Assembly (NCBI GenBank): GCA_021399435.1
Contig: JAJTUP010000041.1
Span: forward strand, 1 to 64,000
Source: Diaporthe sp. PMI_573
Taxonomy: Eukaryota > Ascomycota > Sordariomycetes > Diaporthales > Diaporthaceae
Length of the DNA stretch: 64,000 bases
Reading direction: 5' to 3'
The notes beneath the pieces were generated by a model. It had not been told where the DNA came from, made no database searches, and saw nothing but the letters and a program-made list of their open reading frames with translations. The position numbers were made by a program, and so were the translations under genes. Shown here piece by piece: positions 33,277-45,372 of this stretch (its first letter is position 1; each line of letters opens with the position of its first letter).

Positions 33277-34927
33277 GACTGTCTTCTGCAATATGAGTGC
33301 TTTGGACAACAGTTAGCGGGCTATGAGCCCAGACTAGAATCGAATTCCAAAAGCAAGTGAATCGAGTGATCTGGTGCAGTTCCCGACATGGAGTGAAACT
33401 TACAGCATCCGGCCGCCCAACTTCGAACCAATGCTACTTGGACAGCTGTCGTCCTAGGGCCCAAACTCTGGTCAAAGGTTCGTTGTTGAGTGAGTAGCCG
33501 TTTCGTCACGCAGGGGGCTGTGCAAGCTCACCCAATACATCTGTACAGGGGGTATAGCAACACGCTACGACATGGAATAGTCAAAACCAAATTTTCTGGA
33601 ATGCAGAATCTGGTACTGAAGGATTTGATGCTTATGAAGGTTGCAAACATCTCGCCGTCGTCGAATGAAGTGGGGGGGGAGGGGTGATAATGTGCTTTAT
33701 TGTGCCTCATCCGAGTCCCCAACAAGACCATCACGCAGACCTGGGGCTGCTGTGCCGCACAGGTGCGCTGATATAGGGGGTGTGTAACATCGTCTGCTAT
33801 TGATTAGCGGGGATATTTTCTAGTCCCCTCTTTCTTTTTACATTTATTCCAGTTAGGTGCAAGCCACCACAAGGTCTTTACCGGTTCGTCGACTTGGCTT
33901 TAAACATTGTATGTTTGCGGCAACCGATACCAAAGCTGTCTCATGCTCTAGTCCACGCGCCCTCCAGAGACTCCTAGTCCCAACCTGGGTGTACGTTTGG
34001 GTGCGGGATTGCTGGCCTGCAAAGTCCGGACAGGGAAAGGCAACCCTCCAGTAATGGAACCGGTGGAAGCTTCGGCCGAGATCATTATTTCTACCATCTG
34101 GCCTTGGGGCGGAGTGGCTGAGCCATTTTCTATCGCATGCAATCAAACCCTTCAACCTAGTCCAGAGACATTGTTCAGGTTGAGCGATCCATTCAGCTGA
34201 AAGTAGACCTCCTAGCAGGATCCTGCCGCTGGGTTGGAGTGTGCCTTGCCCAGGCTGCAAACCCCTGTTTCATGTAGCCGCCGGGAGGGTTGCAATTACT
34301 CATTTCCAACTGCAGTCGCCCCTGCCAAATATCTCCCCGGAATCAACACCTGCATAATTGGATTGTGGTCCGTGTGTATCGATGTAGAAAAAGGTGATGT
34401 AGCGTTCATGAAATGGCCGATAATTACGTAGTCAGAAACCTAGTTGTTACCAAGTGTGCTTGACCACTGGAAGACGGATGCACACAGACACATCTATAAA
34501 CGTACCCCGATAGACCAAAAAGATTCCATCGAGCTGGCTCGGCTCAATTTGTGTAACGTCGTTACGAAGCCGAAGCTCCGCCAGCCAGACTGGTTCTTGA
34601 CGAGAACCTGTCTCACTGAAGGAACTCAAACTAAAAGTGACAACACCGATCCATTTCTCTCAACGAACAACAGAACGTGGCACGGGTGAAGGCATGGCCG
34701 GTCAAATAGATCAGCGTGTGTCTACAGCTAGTCTTCCCAACCAAAGAAGTACGGTCCCCTTTACTTTGCTATTGGAATCCACGTTGCGTAAATCACTGAT
34801 GATTGAGAATAGGCCGCACAATCACCAAGACTCTTCCGGATTTGCCTTACGATGTTTGTTTCGGACTGGTATGTGCCTCCTATCAAGACGCCCTCCCTGA
34901 ATCTTTACTCAAGCCTTACAGCTCTTA
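33277..34927. other. Intergenic between NLR and SNF2 genes; possible SNF2 first exon
   Basis: Divergent promoter region. An ATG at 34694 opens a frame ending at a donor-like GTATGT (34869), and an acceptor CAG ends at 34921, but this junction does not put the next exon in frame, so I do not join it. The rest is featureless. Confidence 0.45.
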
Positions 34928-37900
34928 ATGGAGGCAAGCTGCATGTACCAAAGTTGGATAGATGAAAGCACATCAGACTCCACGCCCGTAAAGATTTCCT
35001 CTCGCGACAATGTACTGAAGCTCCGATACGAACGCGGTGGAACGTTTGCCGGGTTTGCGCTTTCACAGGCCGTGCCACGACTCATCAGAGAGCACTCTAT
35101 AACTCTAACAGCATGCTTGGCTGCCCCCATAGGGCGGCGATTTGGACCATCCTTCAGTCACCTCCAAGTGCGGACGTTGAGAGTCGTCGTATACGGCTTT
35201 CTATCCAGTAAAGAAGCGGTCCAAACCATATTGGACCAAGAAGACCGATTTCTCCAACGACCAGAAGACTCGGAGTACGATCGGAGAGTCAGATACTTGA
35301 ATCCTATGTACTTCACTCGTCCCGGCGAAGACACACCGAGAATTGTATCTCGGCCGACTACCCTGTCTCTGAAACAGACGTCTGCAGCTTCTGACGAGGA
35401 TTTGCTAACGGAAGTCCAAAAGGGTCGAGTGTTGAGGATATTCGACGAGGCGACTCACTCAGCAGCAGGCAATACTTTGGGGGTGAGGCAGAGTCCGAGG
35501 ATCATCTCAATGCTTAAGGAGTAAGTCCAGGAATGTCGTGATGATTCACGTAACTAACAAAATAATAGCCACCAGCTCAATGCATTAGCTATGATGGTCG
35601 AAAGGGAGAAGGACGAGCAAAGTATTATTAACCCAAAGCGCCCTTCGCTGTGGGAACCTGTTGATAAAAAAGAGCACCGAGTGTAAGTGCAACTGCCAAA
35701 ATTTCTCAACTTTGCATTCATTACTTGATTTCTTAACCCAGAGTACGCGTATGACAAGGTCTCATTTAAGGATTCAAATCTGACGACGTTCCAGGTACCA
35801 ACATATTGTGACCAAAGCACGTCAATCGCTTCCTCTTCCGAGCTTACGGGGAGGCATCTTGGCTGATGTACTTCTAACACCTCCTGTCTCGAATAGTGCA
35901 AGTCAGTCTGACACTGTGAATAGGAAATGGGCTTGGGAAAAACCCTGTCTACTCTGGCCCTTATTTGTGACCATGTTGACAGTTCAGCCAATCTGGATAC
36001 GCCACTCCCAGCCGGAACGTCTAGAGCCACATTAATAATCACGCCAAAATCAAGTACGCTCATGCCCATCATTGCATATGAGATGTTTTACTCTGAAGTG
36101 TACACGCAATTGGCTGATGCGATCACTCTGACAGCTATCTATTCGTGGACACAACAGATCAACATGTGTGTTCATATCTCTAAAACTCTCTGTCAAGAAA
36201 TACTTGAACTAACGGGCCAAGACATATTCGACCAGGAGGATTGAAATGGCTGGTGTATCATGGTCAAAAACGGCAGGACCTGGCTGCTGAACTACACAAT
36301 AACGATGTAGTCATTACTACTTATGACACGCTTCGTTCAGACTGGGCGACATACGGTCCTCTGTATGCTTGCTCTTGGGCGAGAATCATCCTCGACGAAG
36401 GCATGTATCAAATCTCAACGTTCATATTGCAGCATCTTCTGGTATTCTGAAACTACTAACCTGACTTGCCCCTTTCTCATAGCTCACAAAATCCGTAACC
36501 AGTCATCCAAGATATTCCATGCAACATGCGAAATCCCCGCGAAATACCGGTGGTGTTTAACTGGCACGCCCATCCAGAATTCACTTGACGACTTCGGCTC
36601 CCTACTAGCCTTCATCGGGGTTCCGCCATTCACAACGCGGAATCAGTTCAAATTTTGGATATCTGCACCCATCCTCTCCAACGACGATCCGAGTCATTCT
36701 CTTCATACACTTCGCAAGCTTGTACTAGCGACCTGTCTGCGCCGCACGAAAGCGCACCCCTTCTTGGCATCGCAGCTGAAACTGCCTCGTAAGACGGAGC
36801 GCGTTGAGTATGTCGAGTTGCTCCCTGGAGAGCGGAATATGTACGAATTTTTCAAGAGGAGATCGTACTTGCTTGCTAGCAAGGAACCAGAACAGGATAC
36901 AAAGACCGCGTCCGAGGTAACGAAGAAGCGACAGAGGAACAGCACAAAACGATCCGCATCTCGAAAAAGGCGCCCCAAAAGCATGGGTAACATCATGATC
37001 CTTATATCCGTGCTACGCTTGATTTGTGACCATGGCCAGGCACTGCTCCCTCGCGTGGCCTTGGAAGCGTGGAAGAACCGTGACGAGGAAAGCGTTGGCT
37101 GGTCACTTCTCCAGAAAGCGTCCGAGCAGAAGGCGAGCTGTTGTGTCTGCGGCTCCCAAAGTTCCGGAGATGACGACGTGCAAGATCATGAGATGGCCCA
37201 GTTCACGTGCAAGAAACACGTTGCATGTGAAGAGTGCCTGAACTCGAACGACCGTGCCGGAATGGTGTGCTTGGAATGTCCAGCCTCCAGAACGGCCTCC
37301 TCAGGAACAGGCGCTAAACCCGCCATCGACTTACCTGTGGCCCCGTCATCCAAGGTATCAGCATTGCTAAAGAACATTGGTGCGACGATTGAGAGCAAGA
37401 ATCTTGATGATGCAAGTGATTCACCAGCCAAAAGGTAATCTTTCTTCACATTTCGACAGCTTTGGGTATACGAGGAAGACTATCTCGCTGACAAATTACA
37501 GTGTCATCTTCTCCTATTGGACTGGCATGCTTGACATGATATCTTCTGCCTTGGGCCCATACATTTCCACCCTCAACCTCTCCATGGTACGGATTGACGG
37601 CAGCCTCACATTACAGCAGCGTCGCGACGCCCTTGATCGATTCAACAGTGACAAAAGCTGTGTGGTCATGCTGGCAACCATTGGAGCTGTGGGTGAAGGG
37701 TATGTGTTTCGTTGGCACGCGACAGTATCATGTATTTCTGAGTGGCTCTGACATTCATTGCGGATGAATTAGCATCGACTTGAGTGTTGCATCCAAAGCT
37801 CACATAGTTGAGCCGCAATGGAACCCCATGGCCGAGGCCCAAGCCGTGGATCGCGTGCATCGAATTGGGCAGACGAGAGAGGTGGAGGTCATAAGGTATT

Positions 37901-38266
37901 GTGTCAAGGACAGCATAGAGGAGGTGAGTCGACCAACTGTTGACTTGACTGTCTTCGGCGAGACAGATTCTAACAATCCGACTCTCAGTATGTCCAATGG
38001 GTTCAAATGGACAAACTCAGGATGATTGGTGAGTCCCTGCCGTCTTCAGAGCAGAGCAATGTGGAGAAAGTAAAAGAGGAAGAACGCTTGATAGAGAAGC
38101 GATGGGAGGTGAGTAATTCATACCAAAAAGGAGCATCAGTGTTCGAGCGCTCACAATATCCACGAAGAAACTTATGAACTACTTCAAATAGTGGAGGAAA
38201 TACATCAATGTTTCCGGGTGCCTGTCGTACTTAGGTAGCTCACATGGCCCGAGACACGGTGCATAG
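34928..38266 (+). CDS. Rad5/HLTF-like SNF2-family ATPase with embedded RING finger
   Basis: Eleven exons in phase: 34928-35520, 35569-35682, 35795-35867, 35924-36053, 36135-36165, 36222-36400, 36483-37434, 37502-37699, 37773-37923, 37989-38108, 38192-38266; 871 aa from this ATG, though the 5' end is uncertain because an acceptor lies just upstream. Helicase motifs: DEMGLGKT (260-267), DEAH (372-375), LTGTPIQN (399-406), VRIDGSLT, and QAVDRVHRIGQT. A C3HC4 RING (Cys593, 594/596, 616, His619, Cys622, 625, 636, 639) sits between the two helicase lobes, the Rad5/Rad16/HLTF arrangement coupling DNA translocation to ubiquitin ligation. A basic linker precedes the RING. The DEAH codon pair is split by an intron starting GC (36401), a GC-AG intron. 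Likely role: chromatin or DNA-damage tolerance; homologues recur in accessory fungal regions. Confidence 0.86.
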
Positions 38267-39062
38267 ACCTTGACTCTAGTCTAAATTTTGCTAGGTACAC
38301 TTGAGGTTTTGCGACCTATGAGGAGACAATTGGTTTGTGAGATGCAATAGCACACAAGCACAAAGTGAAGTCATCCAGAGGGTACTGTCCCATCCTGTCC
38401 CTTCCGGTTGACCTCGTCCGGTTCAAATTTGATTTATTAACACCTTCAGTGCGATATCACAAGCTTTTCATAACGTGTTCCAGTACCAAAGAACCAAAAG
38501 AATTCATGAGGAGATAGATAGTCGGTCGATTACGCCAGCGTCAATGGACCAGAGTGAGTCCCGGTCAAATGAGTTGATTGGTATACCATTCCCCACGATG
38601 GAATTAAAGGCAGAGGCTGCTCAAACAAATCATCGACTCAACTCAATGATTATGTAGGTTTTTATATATATCATTTTCAGTGTCAATGGAGATTATTGTA
38701 CCAGGTACCCCTAGCTACCCCAACGCAGCTCTGCGCCTTGCTGTAGACATGGCGGTCTCAAATTGTATCCGTCCGTCTTCGCTTAATGTCTGTTCTCATA
38801 GATGCTGGTTAGGAATGACAAATCGTCACCAGTGATTCGGGAGTTAATTCAAGCGCCGACATGCGCCGATCCACATTGCGACTCGTGCTGCAGACGAGCA
38901 GCATCATCTCGGTATCGTACTGTTCTCCGATGCATATTGCAACGGCTTTGGGACCGTAAGTATAAAAGTCATCAGAGAATACAAATCGGACTCTGAAAAG
39001 TTAGCCAGCCAAACCCACAAGCTAAAAGATTATTGCACATCCATTATCGATCGTTGAACAGT
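38267..39062. other. Intergenic, no gene seen
   Basis: About 0.8 kb; promoter side of the P450 gene. AT-richer than its neighbours. No supported feature. Confidence 0.5.
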
Positions 39063-40904
39063 ATGCCTTCTATTAGCCTTGACTTTGACAATGACATCGA
39101 CATCCGTTCTAGATTCACGGGGAAATCTCTTTTGAGCTACATTATCCTGCTCGTATGTCAATGGCACAACATACCCCATTTCAGAGACCATCTAACACAC
39201 GTTGCAACTAGGTTGTTGGATATGTCGCCTCACGAGCGTTCTACAACGTCTTCTTGCACCCACTCCGCCGCTACCCAGGCCCGAAGCTGGCGGCTGCTAG
39301 CGACCTCTACTATGCCTGGATGATAACCAAGGGGCGACCGCACGAACATATCGCCGCCCTGCATGCGCGATATGGTCCGGTGGTTCGCATCACCCCGACC
39401 CAGCTCTCCTTCACCGACCCGTCCGCCTGGAGAGAAATATTGGGGCACCGCAAACAAGGCCAGGCAGAGCACCCCAAGGATCCAGTTTTCCATGCCCCTT
39501 TTAAGGGTAACATCATTGGCGCCGAGCGTGACGACCATCGCCGCTTCCGACGACTGTTATCGCATGGGTTTTCCGCACAGGCAATGATGAACCAGCAACC
39601 GCTCATCACGCAGTACGTCGACCTTTTGATCCAGCGGCTGCATGAGAACTGCCACGGGGGTCATCAAAAGCTGGAAATGACAAGCTGGTACAATTGGTGT
39701 ACCTTCGACATCATCGCCGACCTCGCCTTTGGGGAGCCGTTCGGGTGCCTGCAGAACAGCGGCTACCACCCGTGGGTTTCCGCGATCTTTGGAGCTGTTA
39801 AGCAGAATGCGCTGATGGGGCTCATTGGGAGGTATTCATCACTTGCACCGTTGTTAAAGCTGTTGATCCCGCAGTCGGTGAAAAGAAAGGCGCAGCAGCA
39901 CATGGACTTGACTGCCTTGAAGGTCGACAAGAGGCTTGCTTTGAGAACGCCGAGACCGGATTTCATTCAATCGATGACCATGAAAGGAGATTTGGTTAGT
40001 TGTTCCCGCCGTTAGTCTATCGCGTAACCCTTTCGACGTCTAACTACGTGCAGAGCATGAGCCGCGAGGAAATCTACGACAACGCAAGCCTCCTTATTGG
40101 AGCTGGATCCGAGACTACCGCGACTGCGCTGTCCGCTGCGACATATCTATTGGCGATGAACCCTGAAGTCCTGGCAAAGCTAGTTGCTGAGGTCCGCGAA
40201 TCCTTCTCGTCAGAGAGCCAGATCGATTTTGTCAGCGTCCAGAAATTGGATTACATGCTGGCTGTGTTAGATGAGACTATGCGTTTGCATCCTCCGTCCC
40301 CCGTGGCAAACCTGCGGAAAGTGTGTGACGGCGGAGACGTCATATGCGACCAATTTGTTCCTCATGGAGTGAGTGCCCGGAAGCTGCAACACTGAAGAAA
40401 TACTAAACGCGGTATCTGCAGACTAGTATCGGCATTTGGCAGTACGCCATCTACCGCGACGCGAACAACTTCACCCTCCCTGACTCGTTCATCCCGGAGC
40501 GGTGGCTCGGCGACCCGCGTTTTGCGAATGATAAGAAGGAAGCCATGCGTAAGTAATTGTCAACTGTTCTCTGACTCTAAAGCTTTTTCTGGGAAACTAA
40601 ACTTGAAAACAGAACCATTCTCTTACGGACCCCGGAACTGCATTGGCAAAAAGTAAGAATCTCTGATCGAACTCCGAGCCACAAGTTGCCTCTTCCCTCT
40701 TGATCTCACGAGCTTGAAGAGTCTAAGCTGACTTTGTCTAGCCTGGCCTACGTCGAAATGCGGGTTATTTTAGCGAGGGTCTTGTGGAACTTTGATCTCA
40801 AAATTGCAGAGGACTCGGAACGGTGGCAAGAACAAGAGGAGGTTTACACGCTGTGGTTGAAGGGCGACCTAAATGTCTACCTGACTCCTAGAGAGAAGGC
40901 GTAA
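39063..40904 (+). CDS. Cytochrome P450 (CYP65-like)
   Basis: Exons 39063-39152, 39212-39994, 40054-40368, 40422-40548, 40613-40652, 40742-40904; 505 aa, all phases consistent. A hydrophobic N-terminal segment (LLSYIILLVVGYVAS) anchors it in the ER, followed by HPLRRYPGPKLAAAS. The I-helix reads AGSETT (308-313), the ExxR motif is ETMR (365-368), the PERW block reads IPERWLGDPRF, and the haem loop is FSYGPRNCIG with Cys448 as the iron ligand. The whole set is intact, so it should be an active mono-oxygenase. The I-helix and proximal sequences resemble the CYP65 group (trichothecene C-15 hydroxylase relatives and many detoxifying or secondary-metabolism enzymes), but the substrate cannot be assigned. 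No biosynthetic core gene is adjacent. Confidence 0.92.
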
Positions 40905-41621
40905 GGCACGGGGAAGTCACTCGATCGATATGACTTTTTGAAAGTATATCTGAGTTATCATTTATTCATGTCCGGAAGTATTGGTCAACAGAATACGGTG
41001 GAAGGTCCTACAATAGGTCGCAAGTTTGAATTCATTTAGACCAGGTCTTCTTAATCTCGCCACCCCGACAAGAATGATCATTTGCACCTGTTTTAGTGTT
41101 ACTACCGGGAACTTAACGGAATGTCCTGGAGTTCTCGCTCCAGTTTGTTACCAAGCGTTGATCTTTTATTAGAAAATCGGTTTCTTACATCTCAAAGAAG
41201 ACAAGTAATCATGAAGCTAGGCCAATGGCTGCATCTAAGAGACCTTGGAAGCGCAGAAGCGGAAGTACGTCATTTGAGTTTTGTGATGCATGCAGATTAC
41301 TGATCGTGCATGCAGAATCCTCTCTGTATTGCAACCACCACGCCCTTCTTGTGTCCACGGCACTTCAATATTGTTTGTCATCGACTGATAGGGATGATTG
41401 TTTTCAAATCTGGTGGGTGAACCTTTTTACGAATTTCCTGGTATTAATTACTTTGCCACAATTGGCCAGTTCATAACAATATAAAGTCCGCTCACTCACC
41501 CATCTCCTTCGCTGAGTCCAAGACAACACCAATCATCAATAGGCCTAAGCATTCCAAGGAATAGACACAGCTCCTCAATCATCAACAACACCCTGACAGA
41601 CAACCTACACCTCGCGCGGCC
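40905..41621. other. Intergenic, promoter of the MBL-fold gene
   Basis: No gene. The TATAAAG at 41480-41486 lies about 140 bp before the next ATG, so the core promoter and 5' leader are probably here. Confidence 0.5.
41480..41486 (+). promoter_or_regulatory. TATA-like element of the MBL-fold gene
   Basis: TATAAAG upstream of a C/A-rich leader (ACACCTCGCGCGGCC before the ATG), a usual fungal arrangement. Confidence 0.4.
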
Positions 41622-42503
41622 ATGGCACTGAAATTCGCAACGTACCTCTGCCCTCCTATTCCAACGAATCTGCCATCTCCGGACACTTCGTCGCCCGACT
41701 CTGGACTCTGGCAACCACTGTCGTGCACCCTGGTCTACACGCCCTTATCTGCCATCATCATTGATTGCCCAACCACTATCGCAGCTACACGAGACCTAGC
41801 CGCGTGGATCAAGGGCACACTGCCTGCAGGTTGCACGTTGAACCTGTTCCTGACAACGCATGCACATGGCGACCACTTCTTCGGCTTCCCGATCCTGGAG
41901 GATCATTTCCCCGGAATTCAAGCTGTGGCCAGCCGCTACGTGATCGAGGGCGTCGTGGCTCAATATGCCCCGGATCTCTATGAGGGCTTGTGGAAGGTTG
42001 GCTTTCCTGGCCTTAATGACAGGCGGGTTGATTTCAAACCGCTGCCCGACTCCAATGAAATCGATCTGGGCGACGGAGCCGTCATAAAAGTCCATGATAT
42101 TCAACATTCTGATACGCACCACTCTTCATACGTCCACGTACCCGCCCTCGACCTCGTTGTGGCGGGAGACGTTGCATACAACGGGGACTGCCATCAATAC
42201 CTAGCTGAAGCGAACAACGCTGAGAGGCGAGCCAAGTGGATCGAGGCCATTTCTGAAATCATTTCCTTGGACCCGAAGACAGTCATTCCTGGACACTCGT
42301 TCCATGTCCGCTCTGAGCCAGATCCGGCTTGTGCCAGGGCTCTGCTGGAGAGCAACATCGCATACATCAGAGGCTTTGAGGAGGAGCTTCAGAAGGCCGC
42401 TGATTCTGAGGAATTGTTTCATTTGATGCAGAAGCGGTTCAAGAGGTGGAATCTGTGGATATTAAATCAGAGCTGCGAGGCTGCTTTCGGAGCGGATGCT
42501 TAG
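41622..42503 (+). CDS. Metallo-beta-lactamase-fold hydrolase
   Basis: Single exon, 293 aa. Metal-binding signature TTHAHGDH (His80, His82, Asp84, His85), a second His near 166 in SDTHHSSY, Asp183 in AGDVAYNGD and His225 in VIPGHS: the complete set for a binuclear metal site. The N-terminal strands VYTPLSAIIIDCP are typical of the fold. No signal peptide, so probably cytosolic. Fungal relatives include lactonases, glyoxalase-II-like and detoxifying enzymes; the exact ester or lactone cannot be named. It follows a P450 in the same direction about 0.7 kb away, which would suit a small detoxification pair (inference only). Confidence 0.9.
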   Translation: MALKFATYLCPPIPTNLPSPDTSSPDSGLWQPLSCTLVYTPLSAIIIDCPTTIAATRDLAAWIKGTLPAGCTLNLFLTTHAHGDHFFGFPILEDHFPGIQAVASRYVIEGVVAQYAPDLYEGLWKVGFPGLNDRRVDFKPLPDSNEIDLGDGAVIKVHDIQHSDTHHSSYVHVPALDLVVAGDVAYNGDCHQYLAEANNAERRAKWIEAISEIISLDPKTVIPGHSFHVRSEPDPACARALLESNIAYIRGFEEELQKAADSEELFHLMQKRFKRWNLWILNQSCEAAFGADA

Positions 42504-43051
42504 TATCACAACAAGGTCTAAGCTAGCTACAATAATTTCGCAGGACTGGCATTACATCAGTTCATAGACAAGCATACACAAAAGGAAACGCTTCAGAGCC
42601 CATCAAGTTCGTCAATCTTTCCTCGTGAACCTTCTTGTGAGCAGTATGGCAGCTGTCAGTAGGCTTCTTGATGCGCCACCAGAGCGTCAGTAAAGAGAGG
42701 GCATATGGCTAAAGCAACGTGGTGGTTTACGATGAAGACAGACAAAAGACAAGTGTGATTGTATTACACTACTTAGTTGTATCACTGTCATGGAGCGAAG
42801 GATCTCACATTTGGTATGGAAGTTATGAACCTCGACAGCAAGTACCTTTCTCAATCCAGCCACGGTCGAAGAACCTATTCAAGCACTATTATATCCTTAG
42901 CCTAAGGAGCACGAGACTCAAGATCTTCCGTGTGGATATGAAGTTCATTATCTATTGTATAATAATCAGGTTTACTTTTGTCATCATTCGTGAGTCCAAT
43001 ACGCCACCGATGCTCCATTGCCAGCCTTATGCAAGAAACATATTGAGAGAT
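42504..43051. other. Intergenic, no gene seen
   Basis: Between convergent genes. An open plus-strand frame through 42719-43402 overlaps the membrane-protein gene on the other strand and has no family features. Confidence 0.5.
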
Positions 43052-43865
43052 TTAGCTCCGCCTCCTCATCCGGCTGGTGACCCGCTGCTTCCACTGTTCC
43101 AAGGCAATTGTAGCAAACACAGTAACGCCCTTGTCCTTCTTCCAGTCCGAGTACCGCTGTGCCGTAGGCGAGCCACCGAGACGCACTCCTGCCGAAGCCG
43201 CCAGCCTCAACGGCCTCAGACCAGTACTTGCCTGTCTCGCCTGTGTGCTCCCGAAGATGTATCGTGGTGGTGCGAAGCTCCGTCGTGGCGCCGCTGCGCT
43301 CCGCACGGGAACCACGGCGATGGTATTATCGATTATTTGCTCCTTTCCCCACGAGGCGTATACTACCCACCGAACACCAGTCAGAACCACCGTTACCCCT
43401 AGTTGGAAGGCTGGAGGATAGCTCGAGTTGGGACTTACCTCTTCGCACCCTCGCGGCTCCAGCAAGGAGGCTTGCAACAAACTTGGCCCCAAACCTCGCA
43501 CCGCCCCTCATGCACACGACGGCGATGCGTATCGCCGCATCGATGACGACACCCGACACGACATCGACAGTCAAGCCGACGACCACGGCGATCGCGCAAG
43601 CTATGACGGCCACAGCTGCCACGGCGGCAACAGCGCCGATCGCAGCGCCGATGGCAAAGTCCGTGAGGAGGACGCCAGCGCGGGAGGAGCTGGGCTTGTG
43701 CGTCAGGCCGTGGATGAGGTGCTCGCTCGCCCTGCGGCGCGCCCGGTAATATCGGCCCCAGCTCGGAATGAGGGCGTTGGCGTCGGTATCGGCGTCGGGG
43801 GGCTGCAGGAAGGGCGGGCCGAGGGTTCTGAGGCCCGGGGACTGCTGGATTGCGTCTAGGAACAT
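43052..43865 (-). CDS. Hypothetical membrane protein, two exons
   Basis: Exons 43865-43439 and 43398-43052 give 257 aa in phase. The intron (GTAAGT...CTAG) is only 40 bp, near the lower limit for fungi. I do not recognise a family. The protein has a long hydrophobic Ala/Val/Ile stretch (VLLTDFAIGAAIGAVAAVAA and onward, about 50 residues), compatible with two membrane helices, flanked by basic regions, and an Arg-rich C-terminus. Support is the uninterrupted high-GC coding frame, a good splice pair and a plausible hydropathy pattern; without similarity it could still be spurious. Confidence 0.5.
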
Positions 43866-44805
43866 TGCCGGGCTTCGTGGGATGGGAAGCGGAGTATTAG
43901 ATCTTTGCCACTTTGTAGGGCTGCTGTTGTGCAGGCATCGAGGTGCCGGTTGATTTCATGAGTGCTTTGAGTCGAGAATATCAGGTCTGCGTCACTGTTG
44001 TGCCGCAACGCACATATTTCAACAGATGGACTTCACTGATTGTCCGGACTGTGGGGGCATGTGAGAGTTTTTTATTGTCCTCGGCGTGCGTTGGGTGACT
44101 GAGTTAGAGTTCTCCGTCCGTATCACCTGAAGAATTGCCGACGCTGTTCATGTGTTTCTCAGCGTAGATCTGTCTTCCCTTCCCCATCTCCTCAGTCTGA
44201 GAGCTGCCAGCAGATTTGGGACGAACAAACAGCACAGAGTCAGAGCGTTTCGTAAAGTTCCCCCTGTCGCAACGTCCACCCTGCAGACAAACTTTAATCT
44301 CGACGACTGTCGGATTTTCACACTTTTCGATTAGTATCTAGTTATAGAACAAGAGAACTAGAATTTGCGGGAGATTGGTACATGTAATTCAATTAGACTG
44401 CGTAGTTATGTACTGTACGTGGAGCTGGCTGGGATGTAACAGTTGGTTTCGGAAGAACATTTAGCCCCCTTACTTGGAGTGTCAGTAACAAACGCGGAGG
44501 AAAGGCTCCACATTGAGCCATTGCACTTATAACATTATTTGCCAGTTCCGTAGAAATTTCCGTGATTAATAGCATGTACTTAAAATGGAAATTGGAAACA
44601 TGAATCCGCAGTACGTGAGGGTATGAAAGAAAGGACCGAGACTGCCGTAACCATACGAGACGTCTGAACTCGACGAGCATCCGAGATCCTCTCAGATGGG
44701 GTTAGAATCAAATCGTGATAAGAAGTAAAACCCTGTTGAGTACACCTCCTAACCCCACACCAATCGCCAGCGAGCAGGAACCAGACCAGACCAGACAAGA
44801 CCAAC
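43866..44805. other. Intergenic, no gene seen
   Basis: About 0.9 kb; promoter side of the membrane protein and 3' flank of the LPMO-like gene. Confidence 0.55.
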
Positions 44806-45372
44806 TTAAGCCATGGTGAAGTCAATACAGCTCATGTAAGTCTGATCCGCCTCCCTACTATCCCACCACCACTGCACAGCGCACTTGCCAGCCTCGCCAC
44901 ACTGTGCCGCCACATCCGGCATCGTGATCTCAAAGTCGGTGTTGTTCTTGGCAACGCCCGTGCTTGTACTGGCATAGTTCTGGAACTCGATCATGGGGGT
45001 GCCGATTACAGTGTTTGTCCCCAGGTCGATGACGCTCACGTTACAGTCGCCCGTGTGGGGGGCCCGTATGTCCACCTTCATCTGGACCGTCTGCCCCGCC
45101 GTGAACGTCTGCACGTTGGCAGTGTTGTCTGCGAGCTGGTACCCCTTGCACATAAAGAACTGGCACGAGGTGGCGTTGAAATCCTTCTGGGAGGCGGCGT
45201 TCTGCTCGAGCTGCTGTTGGTTGCCGTAAGGGTCTCCCTTCTGGTTGTTGAATGGCTGCTCGCCGCAGGCTGCCTTAAAGGCGTCGCCGACTGGTCGGGC
45301 TGGAGGGGCCGTCACGATGCCGTGGCCTGCGGCGAGGCCGATGATGGCTGTGAGGGCTGCGACGGACTTCAT
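44806..45372 (-). CDS. Secreted LPMO-like protein with N-terminal histidine (AA16-like)
   Basis: Single exon, 188 aa. Residues 1-16 (MKSVAALTAIIGLAAG) are a signal peptide, and cleavage leaves His17 as the mature N-terminus in HGIVTAPPARPVGDA. A second His (106, in RAPHTGDC) and an aromatic near the end (Phe185 in SCIDF) complete a plausible copper histidine brace. Conserved Cys in AACG, SCQFFMCKGY and GDCNVSV, and the QWWWDSREADQTYMSC block, match the short fungal LPMO_10-type proteins that include family AA16, as far as I can judge without a search. No carbohydrate module or GPI signal follows. If the assignment holds, it is an extracellular copper oxidase acting on cellulose or a related glycan, with cell-wall remodelling as the alternative. 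Confidence 0.82.
   Translation of the reverse strand: MKSVAALTAIIGLAAGHGIVTAPPARPVGDAFKAACGEQPFNNQKGDPYGNQQQLEQNAASQKDFNATSCQFFMCKGYQLADNTANVQTFTAGQTVQMKVDIRAPHTGDCNVSVIDLGTNTVIGTPMIEFQNYASTSTGVAKNNTDFEITMPDVAAQCGEAGKCAVQWWWDSREADQTYMSCIDFTMA

Noticed and set aside
33853..34260. 135-aa minus-strand frame
   Set aside because: No homology, no promoter or splice features, and an amino-acid mix typical of chance frames.
34694..34868. First exon of the SNF2 gene
   Set aside because: Donor and acceptor look good but the join puts the next exon out of frame; not included.
42719..43402. 227-aa plus-strand frame
   Set aside because: Overlaps the better-supported minus-strand membrane protein; composition changes half way and no motif is seen.
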